In this document: positions 26,274-34,232 of the stretch, piece after piece
Position numbering within the stretch: position 1 is the stretch's first letter
How the letters are laid out: each line of letters begins with the position of its first letter
Source: Tepidibacter sp.
Lineage (GTDB): Bacteria; Bacillota; Clostridia; Peptostreptococcales; Peptostreptococcaceae
Assembly: GCF_025210165.1 (NCBI RefSeq)
Contig: NZ_JAOASI010000055.1
Location: 1-36,003 of the forward strand
Direction of reading: 5' to 3'
Length of the DNA: 36,003 nucleotides
Notes under the pieces: model-generated
Seen by the model: the letters and a program-made list of their open reading frames with translations, nothing else
Database searches by the model: none
Told to the model about the DNA's origin: nothing
Made by a program: the position numbers and the translations under genes

Positions 26274-27608
26274 GTGAACATAGATTTAAGTGTTGAAAAC
26301 ATTAAAGATGATTTAATTAAATCTATACAAGAAATAGTCAAAATACCTAGTGTGATATCTGATAGTACTGATAAATTTCCATTTGGAGAAAATATAGATA
26401 ATGCACTTAGAAAGACTTTGGATTTATGTAAGTCTCTAGGATTTAAAACTTATTATAAAGACGGATATTATGGATATGCCCAAATAGGACAAGGAGATGA
26501 AATGATAGGTATACTTGGTCACCTTGATGTTGTTCCTGAAGGAGAAATAAATGACTGGAAGCACGATCCTTATGGTGCTGTAATAAAAGACAATAAAATA
26601 TACGGAAGAGGAACTCAAGATGATAAGGGTCCTACAATAGCAGCTATATATGCAGTTAAAGCTCTTATGGATCTTGATGTGAAATTTAATAAGAGAATAA
26701 GATTTATATTCGGTACAGATGAAGAAAATCTTTGGGGTGGAATATCTAAATACGTTGAAAACGAAGAAATTCCTTCTTATGGCTTCACACCTGATTCTGT
26801 ATTTCCTATGATAAATGCAGAAAAGGGATTACTACAAGCTAATATAAAAAGCTCAACTAATTCTAATATACAATTAAGTGGAGGAAATGCATATAATGCT
26901 GTTCCAGATAGAATAACTTATTCTGGTGATAAACTAGACGATTTATCTAAAGAGCTTGATAGATTAAATTTTGAATATACATCTAATGAAAATTCATTAA
27001 CAGTTATAGGAAAATCATCTCATGCTTGTAATCCTCATTATGGAATAAATGCTATAGCTAGATTATGTATAGCCCTAAACAACATAGGAATAAAGTCTAA
27101 TTTAATAGAATTTATAGCAAATGTAATAGGAGAAACTTACAATGCAGATAACATAGTTTCTAACTGTGAAGATGATGCTTCAGGAAAACTTACATTAAAT
27201 GTAGGTAAAATAAATATAGATGAAAATGGCGAACAAATAGGTATTGATATAAGAATTCCAGTTACTGTAGACAAGGATATGGTAGTGAATGCTTTAAAAG
27301 AAAAATTATCTAAGTACAACTTAGAATATGAAGAATACGATTATTTAAAATCAATATACGTTCCAGCAGATCATTTTTTAATAAAAACACTTCAAAAGGT
27401 TTACGAAAAAGAAACAGGACTTGACTCTACTCCTTTATCTTCTGGTGGAGCAACTTATGCAAGGGCTATAGAAAACTGTGTAGCCTTTGGAGCTGTATTC
27501 CCTAACAAGCCTAAGGTTGAGCATCAAGCAAATGAATATATAGAAATAGAAGATTTGATTAAATCAACTAAAATATATGCTAAAGCTGTATATGAATTAA
27601 CTAAATAG
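26274..27608 (+). CDS. pepV: Sapep/PepV-type dipeptidase (M20 family)
   Basis: This zinc-dependent aminopeptidase of the PepV/Sapep group probably cleaves dipeptides in the cytosol. The 444-residue protein has the metal-binding segments GILGHLDVVPEG (His83, Asp85), GRGTQDDKGPT and FGTDEENLWGG. The late segments SSGGATYARAIENCVAFG and EHQANEYIEI supply the remaining family residues. An in-frame ATG at 26265 exists, but AAAGGAG abuts it. The GTG at 26274 lies about 9 bases downstream of the SD and gives the standard start. It is the first plus-strand gene, divergent from yabG, and is followed after 21 bases by a membrane-anchored unknown. Confidence 0.95.
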   Translation: MNIDLSVENIKDDLIKSIQEIVKIPSVISDSTDKFPFGENIDNALRKTLDLCKSLGFKTYYKDGYYGYAQIGQGDEMIGILGHLDVVPEGEINDWKHDPYGAVIKDNKIYGRGTQDDKGPTIAAIYAVKALMDLDVKFNKRIRFIFGTDEENLWGGISKYVENEEIPSYGFTPDSVFPMINAEKGLLQANIKSSTNSNIQLSGGNAYNAVPDRITYSGDKLDDLSKELDRLNFEYTSNENSLTVIGKSSHACNPHYGINAIARLCIALNNIGIKSNLIEFIANVIGETYNADNIVSNCEDDASGKLTLNVGKINIDENGEQIGIDIRIPVTVDKDMVVNALKEKLSKYNLEYEEYDYLKSIYVPADHFLIKTLQKVYEKETGLDSTPLSSGGATYARAIENCVAFGAVFPNKPKVEHQANEYIEIEDLIKSTKIYAKAVYELTK

Positions 27609-27629
27609 TAAAGAAAGGAGATTCATATT

Positions 27630-28142
27630 TTGAATCGTATAGCTAATATCTTTATTTTTTTAGGCACTTTACTTATAATATTGATTATATATTTTCCTTC
27701 CTCTAACGAACCTAAATATAAAGATAAAGTGGATTTTTATACTTCGACAGGAGACCATTTTTATTTTGAAGGTACATATAAAGAATTTTTTGATCAAAGT
27801 GATTTTGAATCTAATTTGTACGAGATTAAAAATAATGAGAAATTTTTAATAAAACATGAGTATACGTCAAATAAGCTTAGAAATATGTATTTACGAGAAG
27901 ATATTTTTAATTCCAAAGAAGATTTTAAGTCATTTCAATATAAATATGATAAAAAAATGTATACTTCTCATTTAATCAATATGAATTTTATTTTATATAA
28001 AGCAGAAAATGAAAACAGATATAATTTTATCTATATTAAAGATGTTTTAAAAAATTTAGAAAAATATCTTTTTTTAGCTCCTGTTTCACAAAAATATAAA
28101 CAAATAATGTCTGAGCGAAATCTTATTATTTCTGAATATTAA
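27630..28142 (+). CDS. unknown protein with N-terminal membrane anchor
   Basis: I do not recognise this 170-residue product. A single hydrophobic helix lies at about residues 4-22, followed by a Lys/Asp/Tyr/Phe-rich region that is probably outside the membrane. The start is TTG, 9 bases after AAAGGAG, and the stop is followed by a strong hairpin. It starts 21 bases after pepV and is probably cotranscribed with it. There are no cysteines and no obvious enzyme motif. Confidence 0.7.
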   Translation: MNRIANIFIFLGTLLIILIIYFPSSNEPKYKDKVDFYTSTGDHFYFEGTYKEFFDQSDFESNLYEIKNNEKFLIKHEYTSNKLRNMYLREDIFNSKEDFKSFQYKYDKKMYTSHLINMNFILYKAENENRYNFIYIKDVLKNLEKYLFLAPVSQKYKQIMSERNLIISEY

Positions 28143-28153
28143 ACCTTTACCAT

Positions 28154-28198
28154 AAGAATAACCCCGATCTAAAATTATTTAGAGCTGGGGTTATTCTT
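28154..28198 (+). terminator. hairpin after the pepV unit, probable terminator
   Basis: Arms AAGAATAACCCC (28154-28165) and GGGGTTATTCTT (28187-28198) pair perfectly around a 21-base loop. They start 12 bases after the stop. The 3' arm ends T-rich but no long T-run follows, so efficiency is uncertain. Confidence 0.7.
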
Positions 28199-28252
28199 AA
28201 ATAGTTATACTATATTGTTTGAAATATAAGAAAATAGAAATGAGTGATAACT

Positions 28253-28885
28253 ATGGATAAAAAAAATAATTATATTTTAGAGGTATTTGCATTTTTCATT
28301 ACACTTATTGTAATAATTAAACATCTATTCGGTATACACGAAGCTTTAATGTACATATTTCCACAAAGCCTTTTAATTGTGTTATTTTATTTTGTTAGTT
28401 ACATAGTTTTTGTACAATTATGTACTTATGTTAAGTCTAAAGAAAATCTTACAAATACTGATATGCGTAAAATCTCACAATTAAGTGTATTAGTATTTGT
28501 ATTGGCAATAGCTCCTTTATCAATAGAGAATGCAAAAAAAATATATTACAAAAGTTTCACTGTTAATAAGTGGGAAAATATGAACGCAAGAATATTTATG
28601 GTTGAAGATTTAATGACCAAAATCGAAAATAAAAACATTAAAGATATATCTGATTTATTAGGAAAAGATAATACAATGGATTTTATCAATATAACTAATC
28701 GAAAAAAGTCTCACTCAACCGTAGAAAAAGGAACATATAAGCCTGATATTAAATCTTTTAAAGCATATGATATTTGGACAGAATCAGACTTAGTGTCAAT
28801 TTATAGCTATCATTTTGTAATTTATTTTGATAATATAAGTGGAAATATAATAGACTCAGCTTTTTTAAAAATAACAATAGATTAA
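28253..28885 (+). CDS. membrane protein of unknown function
   Basis: This product of about 210 residues has an N-terminal membrane part with three hydrophobic helices (roughly residues 8-26, 32-56 and 74-92 from the chosen ATG), followed by a soluble region with no recognisable catalytic motif. A GTG at 28244 would add 3 residues. The ATG at 28253 is preferred because GAGTGAT precedes it, though the ribosome site is weak. It is a single gene between two hairpins. It might be a lineage-specific accessory gene; I cannot name a family. Confidence 0.65.
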   Translation: MDKKNNYILEVFAFFITLIVIIKHLFGIHEALMYIFPQSLLIVLFYFVSYIVFVQLCTYVKSKENLTNTDMRKISQLSVLVFVLAIAPLSIENAKKIYYKSFTVNKWENMNARIFMVEDLMTKIENKNIKDISDLLGKDNTMDFINITNRKKSHSTVEKGTYKPDIKSFKAYDIWTESDLVSIYSYHFVIYFDNISGNIIDSAFLKITID

Positions 28886-28942
28886 AAAACTCACCATTAG
28901 TTTTAATGCTAATGGTGAATAAATCATTTTAATGAGTGTTTT
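28884..28942 (+). terminator. terminator after the unknown membrane protein gene
   Basis: Arms TCACCATTAG (28891-28900) and CTAATGGTGA (28909-28918) pair perfectly with an 8-base loop, just after the stop. A longer outer symmetry (AAAAAACTCA near 28884 and TGAGTGTTTTT near 28933) may enlarge the structure and provide a T-run. Confidence 0.75.
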
Positions 28943-29072
28943 TAATATTTATCAAAAATTTTGTAAATTCTCTACAACACAATTCCATCAAATCATCAGT
29001 TATAGTTGGAGCAAATGTAGGTCTTAACCCTTTTTTAGCTAGTAAACCATTTATTTCGGCTCTTACATTCAT
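28929..29072 (-). CDS. small ORF of 47 residues, possibly a gene remnant
   Basis: This minus-strand reading frame begins MNVRAEINGLLAKKGLRP and ends KFLINIKNTH. Composition is protein-like with mixed charged and hydrophobic residues, and AAGGAG lies 14 bases before the ATG, too far for a strong start. Neighbouring frames upstream (29080-29160) also give short peptide-like stretches interrupted by stops, so it may be the tail of a decayed gene. No family was recognised. It is the only coding candidate on the minus strand in the 28886-29456 gap. Confidence 0.3.
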   Translation of the reverse strand: MNVRAEINGLLAKKGLRPTFAPTITDDLMELCCREFTKFLINIKNTH

Positions 29073-29204
29073 AAATAAGGTATCTTCTCCTTACATATCC
29101 ATTGTAATGTATTAGCTTGATGGCTATGTAATAAGACCCCATATATAGTTGAGCAACTAGATTTATTTTAGAAGGGCTATTTAATATTAATCGATAGCTT
29201 AGCT

Positions 29205-29262
29205 TTGCTATGTTTAAATATGAAAATAATGTATAATTATTACTATAGAAATATTTGAAGAG
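29205..29262 (+). repeat. leader repeat copy A, similar to 32838-32896
   Basis: This starts TTGCTATGTTTAAATATG, contains GTATAATTATTA and ends ATATTTGAAGAGAG just before a short ORF. Copy B matches at most positions with a 3-base gap. It contains a TATAAT box, so it probably carries promoter and ribosome-site functions. Confidence 0.7.
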
Positions 29263-29271
29263 AGTTTAATT

Positions 29272-29379
29272 ATGCTAAAAGAACTAGATCAATTAAGTAT
29301 AGGACAAAAGCTTTATAATTATGAATGTAAGTCTTGTGGGTTTACAAAAAGAGCACATATATTCATTCTATACGAATAA
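29272..29379 (+). CDS. 35-residue ORF with a CxxC pair, likely truncated
   Basis: The ORF begins MLKELDQLSIGQKLYNYE and contains CKSCG, which looks like the first half of a zinc ribbon. It stops soon after, with no second pair. It directly follows leader repeat A, and GAGAG lies 7 bases before the ATG. I infer a truncated accessory gene that once had a longer reading frame. Low confidence that a product is made. Confidence 0.3.
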   Translation: MLKELDQLSIGQKLYNYECKSCGFTKRAHIFILYE

Positions 29380-29456
29380 TCTCCGTACCCCTTGTATTAT
29401 GGTATACTATGGATATTAATGTAAAAATCTCTAAATTAAAAAAGGTGGTGAATTAT

Positions 29457-29947
29457 GTGAAAATTACATATAGCATAACTAAAGAAGATTTTTGGAATTA
29501 TAATAAACATATTTATTACAGTAGTTTTAAAGTAAAATTAAATCTTGCATTAACAATTATTTTGGCTCCTACTTTTATGTATTCATATAGCTTTTTCATA
29601 ACACATTCAAAAATGATTTCATTACTTTCTATATTTCCTGTATTTTGGTTTATTTATTATAATAGATACTCTAGAAAATCTTAAAATTTGCAGAAAATGA
29701 AAAAGGTGTGCTAAATGAACAAACTGTAGATATAGATTCAAATGGCATTTCAAGAATAACACATTCTCATGATGTTTTTTCTAAGTGGTCAGCTGTAAGT
29801 AAAATAGAAATGATAAATGAATATATCTTCATTTTCTTTAATAAATCAACAGGAACTATCATTCCTAAAAGAATTTTTAATTCACCAAATGAAGTTACGC
29901 AATTTTATAATGCAATAGCTAACTATTTTGAAGCATATTCAAAGTAA
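29457..29947 (+). pseudogene. YcxB-like membrane protein gene with a frameshift
   Basis: The first frame (GTG at 29457, preceded by AAAGGTGGTG) gives 75 residues with an ITKEDFWNYNKHIYY start and two hydrophobic helices, and stops at 29684. The second frame (about 29675-29947) continues with LKFAENEKGVLNEQTVDI, a central SKWSAVSKIEM and the end GTIIPKRIFNS. Joined, they align throughout with the intact paralogue at 30056-30541. One missing A in the run at 29675-29678 explains the break. The SKW and IIPKR elements match the YcxB-like family, whose function is unknown. It could be a true pseudogene, a phase-variable A-tract or a sequence error. Confidence 0.75.
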
Positions 29948-30055
29948 TCTTTAGTTAATTTATAACTTTTTTATACAAGTTTACTTGTTTTATAATACAT
30001 GAATTATATTTTAAAGAATTTATTAACAATATATAAAAAGAAAGGATTTGATTTG

Positions 30056-30541
30056 ATGGAAATTACCTTCAATATAACTGAAAAAGATCTTTGGGAATTT
30101 AATAAATATATTAGTTTACGAAGTTTTGGATTTAAACTATATATTCTATTGATATTCCTTTTTCATTTAGCCATTATATTATTCTTTTTTTATGGAACAC
30201 TTACTATATATGGAATATATGGATTGATTACAGGTGACATAATTGGATTTTATCTTAAATACTCATTAACAAAAAAAAGACTTATTAAGGATTCTCAAAA
30301 TGAAGGCACATTTAATGAAAGAACTATACACATCAATGAAGAAGGTATATCAATAATAACAGATACTTTTAATAAATTTGTTAAATGGAAAGCTGTACAT
30401 AAAATAGATATATTAGATAAATATATTTATATTTTATTTTCTAGTAGATCTGGTATCATTGTTCCTAAAAGATTTTTCAATTCAGAAAATGAAGCTATTC
30501 AATTTTATAATATGTCAAATGATTTTTTTAATATGAAATAA
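30056..30541 (+). CDS. YcxB-like membrane protein
   Basis: This 161-residue protein begins MEITFNITEKDLWEFNKYI, followed by two hydrophobic helices (about residues 26-46 and 48-66). A soluble C-terminal part has NERTIHINEEGI, FVKWKAVHKIDI and SGIIVPKRFFNS, the YcxB-like signature. The function of the family is unknown; members are small membrane proteins, often in accessory regions. The frame is open upstream to 29999, but the ATG at 30056 follows AGAAAGGA at good spacing and aligns with the start of the paralogue. It ends at a strong bidirectional terminator. Confidence 0.78.
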   Translation: MEITFNITEKDLWEFNKYISLRSFGFKLYILLIFLFHLAIILFFFYGTLTIYGIYGLITGDIIGFYLKYSLTKKRLIKDSQNEGTFNERTIHINEEGISIITDTFNKFVKWKAVHKIDILDKYIYILFSSRSGIIVPKRFFNSENEAIQFYNMSNDFFNMK

Positions 30542-30569
30542 ACCTATCCTCATAGCTTGAGGATAGGTT
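30541..30569. terminator. bidirectional terminator
   Basis: Arms AACCTATCCTCA (30541-30552) and TGAGGATAGGTT (30558-30569) pair perfectly around TAGCT. It serves the plus-strand YcxB-like gene and the convergent minus-strand gene ending at 30576. A/T-rich flanks lie on both sides. Confidence 0.9.
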
Positions 30570-30575
30570 TATTAT

Positions 30576-32637
30576 TTATTCAGATATTTTTTCAATTATT
30601 CCAAATCCTATAAACATAGATGCTAATGATGCTGAATAAGCTGAACTACCTATAAGAAGTAAAGCTAAACCAGCTATTACTACATACTCTTCAAGCTTTA
30701 TTCCTGAATTAGTATAATATGCTTTAACATCTTCAGCAATAGTTACAGGTACTCCCTCATTTAATCTTCTAAGTGTTATTTCAAGTTGGATATAAACATT
30801 TTTCCCATCAATCAATTTATTATATTCTATTAATATAGTACTTTCTCCTAGATTAGTATTATTAAGTATTTTAAACTTAATAACTTCGTTATCTGAGGTG
30901 CTATAGTTGCTGCAAGAGCATCTATACTTGCTATTACTTCCCCTTCTTTCAACTTTAAGTTACTATCTAAACTAGCTATTAAACCAGATAAAGTTCCATT
31001 TATACTATTATGCTTTACTAAATCTAGAGATGCATATTTATTTGACGTAGTCGGATAATAAGAATACCTTGTTACAACTTTTATTTGAGAAGTGTCCATT
31101 AATACCCAATCTTTATCTACTATTAAAAGTGTATTTATACTGAATTTTTTTAACATACTTTCTTGTTTAACTTTTTCAAACATAGATTTAGCATGCATGC
31201 GAGAATTATCAGCTAAACTCCTTTTTGTTGCTATATCAACTATATTAGTAACAGTTCTAAGGGTATCTTTCTGATATTCCTTAACTGCATTTTCAGTTAT
31301 TTCTCCAAAATAACCCGTTATATGAGATGTTGATTTTAAATAACCTAACTCAAATAACATTTCTTGAATCCCTGTTACTGATGATCCTTCATCTCCTCTT
31401 TTTACACCTTCAATAACTACAGATTCAGACCCTGTTTTTAATGTAACTACTGTATAATTTTCACTTTTTATACCATCTCTCATTCCATATAAATGAATAG
31501 TATATGTTTTGGAGTATGACCCAAACTTCAAATATGCTGTTGACTCTGTAGTAGTTTTTATAATTTGTCCTGTATTAGCATTTTTAATAGCTGTATGAGT
31601 ACTATTTTGACCTTTATTAAATGTTAAAGTTACATTTAATCCATCATCTTGAACTGTAGCTTTTACATTTGTGGGTGGCAATGGTTTTGGTTTAATTTGA
31701 TAAGAGCAAGAATTTCCTCCATAGTTCTTAACATATATGTAATACTTTGTTCCATCTGTTACAGGTATATCTCTAACTATATCATTCTCTTTATTTGATC
31801 CTGGACTATTTGTAGATTTGCCTAATAACCTCCCCTCTATATCTTCACATATATATATCGTTATCTAAGCTAGATGAGTTTGTACAAAAATTTGCTAATC
31901 CATCTTCATTAAATCTAACTTTAAACCACTGCCCTTTTGAATCGCTACTCATATATTCAGTGTTTATTACTCCATCGTTTATTTGCTTAACTTGCTCTAC
32001 TGTACCTGTCCAATTATAAGTTTTATATTCACTTCTATCTTTAGATTCTCCTTTACTTATATAGAATTTTAATTCTTGAGTACCAGCATTATTGATAGTT
32101 ACACCTAATCTTGCATCCTCAGAATCTCCAGCTTCTAAATCATTTTCATTATCAAAATCTAATATATATATTTCCTTTTTCACCATATACTTTAACAGTA
32201 TATTTAGAGCTTTCTACATCTCCTATATTCTTAACTATAACCTTAAATGTTACTCGTTCCCCAACTTTAAATTCATCTATATCTGTATACGGTATAATTT
32301 TAACTATTCTTAAATCTGCTTCTCCATCATTTTTCATAGTAATAGTATATGAGCCTGCTATATACCATGTACCATTTCTAGCCTGAGCATAAGCATGTAA
32401 TGTATATGTTCTTCCCTCACTCATTCCATCATTTACTTCACCATAAACATAATTAAAATCATATGACTTTTCTGCTTCTATACTTTCTACATATCTTCTA
32501 ACATCATCTGTAGCGTCTCCATAATAATCACCTGTAATTCTTATTTTTCTGTAATAATCTGTATTAAATGGATTACTTAACATTAATTCAAAATCACATG
32601 TCTTAGTTTTTGGATTTGACAATTTTAAATGTGCCAT
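30576..32637 (-). pseudogene. multidomain FnIII/CARDB-type protein gene broken by three frameshifts
   Basis: Four consecutive open frames read as one protein of about 680 residues: 32637-32152 (ATG after GGGGAGATTTATT), 32186-31845, about 31863-30848, and about 30905-30576. Joined parts: an N-terminal beta-rich domain; a CARDB-like domain (VGERVTFKVIVKNIGDVESS); a PPC-like segment (KYYIYVKNYGGNS); an FnIII unit starting PPTNVKATV; a peptidoglycan-binding-1 repeat (KRGDEGSSVTGIQEML, GYFGEITENAVKEYQ); and a C-terminal part ending in a hydrophobic stretch (VVIAGLALLLIGSSAYSASL). There is no signal peptide. The break near 31849-31858 is at an (AT)5 tract. The first lies near an A5 run or another (AT)5 (32162-32171). 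The third, near 30895-30905, has no repeat. It is related to the protein at 34232-36003. Confidence 0.75.
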
Positions 32638-32903
32638 AATAAATCTCCCCTTTTTTCAATAAATTTTTAATATTTTATACTACACTTAACGAAGACATTT
32701 TTATTTTTAAAAAGCAAACCTTAAATAATAACTTTTTGAAATTTATTAATAAGTAAAAAGATAATTTCCATTTTCAAAAAATGACCGAAATATTCTTAAT
32801 ATTTTATTTGGATAAATTATATCTGTATTTAACTTATTTGCTATATTTAAATATAAAAATAGTATATAATTATTATAAAAATATTTGAGGAGAAGAATAG
32901 AAG
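32638..32903. promoter_or_regulatory. divergent intergenic region with leader repeat B
   Basis: This very AT-rich gap lies between two divergent genes. It must hold promoters for both directions. The right part (32838-32896) is leader repeat copy B with GTATATAATTATTATAA and ATATTTGAGGAGAAG. No convincing separate promoter for the minus gene was recognised, and no other gene is seen. Confidence 0.5.
32838..32896 (+). repeat. leader repeat copy B, similar to 29205-29262
   Basis: TTGCTATATTTAAATATA at the start, TATAATTATTATAA in the middle and AAATATTTGAGGAGAAG at the end parallel copy A in order and spacing. It lies immediately before the membrane protein ORF at 32904, so it supplies that gene's promoter and ribosome site. 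Confidence 0.7.
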
Positions 32904-33308
32904 ATGAATAATATTTCAAAACAAAGAAAAACAAACGTATGTTTAGAAGGATGTTTACGTTGTATTATAGCGTTAATAATTATCGTATTTATTTTTCCAC
33001 TATTTTTTCATCAGAAGCTATTAATCACATCGAAATCACCAGATAAATCATATGAGATTATTGTAAAATATAAAGAAGCATTTCTTTTTGGACCACAAGA
33101 AATAAATGTTTATTATAAGAAGAATAAAGGTGTTTTAAAATATCATTTGTTTACAACACATTTATTTAATGATGGATTACCAATTTATGAAAGTGATTGT
33201 AAGATTAAGTAGGATAATAATATAGTAGAAATAGGATTTATAGGTGATGAGCAGCCACTTGAATTACACAAAATTGATTTCTCAGACAATCCTCCTGTGG
33301 TAAGATAG
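32904..33308 (+). pseudogene. membrane-anchored small protein gene with an in-frame amber codon (DUF5412-like?)
   Basis: The frame encodes 102 residues with one hydrophobic helix (about residues 19-37) and a soluble part containing SPDKSYEIIVKYKEA and LFNDGLPIYESDCKIK. It reaches TAG at 33210, then continues open in the same frame for another 31 codons (DNNIVEIGFIGDEQPLELHK) to a second TAG. A Trp codon (TGG) changed to TAG would explain this, since KIKW-DNN fits the expected strand. The overall pattern resembles DUF5412-type proteins from memory; that label is tentative. GGAG precedes the ATG within leader repeat B. Confidence 0.6.
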
Positions 33309-33339
33309 TTGTCGTAGGAGATAATTAACTTATAAGTAA

Positions 33340-33693
33340 TATAATCCTATATACTTATCAATTGATGATACACTTCAACCTAAAGTTTGAGATAAATTTG
33401 AGAATAGATACAAATTATTTAATCATGCCAAACATAGTGGAACTAATTATATAAACTGTCATTGTATTGTGTCTATGGAAATGAATATACCTATTAAAAT
33501 AGAAAATGAACTCAAATATATAACAATACCTTTAGAATACAAACTTTATGATAAATCCTCCACTAAACTAGAATTAGCTAAAAAGCTAATATCTGATGTT
33601 ATGCCTGAATTAGATTGATTTCAAGTTATTATTCTATGTGATAGCTGGTACAATAAGAAACCATAGAAGAAAGAACTTAAATTTTTCTTGTAA
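33340..33693 (+). mobile_element. degenerate transposase fragment (IS4/IS701-like DDE)
   Basis: One frame reads PIYLSIDDTLQPK, stop, DKFENRYKLFNHAKHSGTNY ... then YKLYDKSSTKLELAKKLISD, stop, FQVIILCDSWYNKKP, stop. The SIDDT and LCDSWY segments look like the first and second Asp regions of DDE transposases of the IS4/IS701 type. Three internal stop codons and missing N- and C-terminal parts show it is dead. No terminal inverted repeats or target duplications were found near it. Confidence 0.7.
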
Positions 33694-33712
33694 AGTGATA
33701 TTAATATAATAT

Positions 33713-33808
33713 ATGGAATATAACAAGAAAATCCAAGAAGAATTAAGAGAAGATATTCACCTAAGAGTATCTCTTGACAGATTTGCTCTTTTGATACAAT
33801 ATGGATAA
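33713..33808 (+). other. 31-residue open frame, probable remnant
   Basis: The frame begins MEYNKKIQEELREDIHLRVS and ends FALLIQYG. It directly follows the transposase fragment and has no clear ribosome site, so it is most likely debris or chance. It is listed because it occupies the otherwise empty 33694-33877 gap. Confidence 0.2.
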
Positions 33809-33877
33809 TGGTAAAATATTATTATAGTCTAATGAATAAAGAAAGGAGATAGCCAATATTAGCTAAATATACTAATT

Positions 33878-34186
33878 ATGAAAAAAGTGTCAAATATAGT
33901 TTGCATCGTATCGATTTCTAATATTTTATATACAATATATTCTGCTTTTCAAAATGTAACATTGTTTTTGTACAATCTTATATTATGTGTTTTATTTACT
34001 CTAGTTCATATTTTTTTGATTAAATTTCTTACGAAAGAAAAAGAACAATTACTTAATAACATAAGTGAACAACAAGAAGATTTAATTGATAATAATATAT
34101 TTATAAACAAATTTTTATTAGTTTTGAACCTAATGATTATTTTATCTTATATATTTATAGTAGTATCTCTTTATGGTAATGCTTAA
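33878..34186 (+). CDS. small membrane protein of unknown function
   Basis: This 102-residue protein has probably four hydrophobic segments (about residues 2-20, 25-50, and a helix pair at 76-98) separated by a charged loop (TKEKEQLLNNISEQQ). No family was recognised. The nearest good SD (AAAGGAG at about 33841) is 28 bases upstream of the ATG and an in-frame stop lies between, so initiation is unusual or weak. It converges with the large minus-strand FnIII protein gene, with a shared hairpin terminator between them. By position it could be an immunity-type partner, but nothing in the sequence proves that. Confidence 0.55.
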   Translation: MKKVSNIVCIVSISNILYTIYSAFQNVTLFLYNLILCVLFTLVHIFLIKFLTKEKEQLLNNISEQQEDLIDNNIFINKFLLVLNLMIILSYIFIVVSLYGNA

Positions 34187-34187
34187 T

Positions 34188-34232
34188 AAAAAGATACTAT
34201 ATTCATATTTAATATGAATATAGTATCTTTTT
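34188..34232. terminator. bidirectional hairpin terminator
   Basis: Arms 34188-34209 and 34211-34232 are perfectly complementary over 22 bases (A-run plus GATACTATATTCATATT). Each ends in A or T runs, so termination works for both convergent genes. Confidence 0.92.

Noticed and set aside
32111-32386. Plus-strand ORFs (two overlapping frames) near 32.1-32.4 kb
   Set aside because: They are shadows of the frameshifted FnIII/CARDB gene on the minus strand, whose domain content is recognisable.
32746-32934. Minus-strand ORF of 62 residues in the divergent intergenic region
   Set aside because: It lacks a ribosome site, consists mostly of Phe, Tyr, Ile and Asn as expected for very AT-rich DNA, and crosses leader repeat B.
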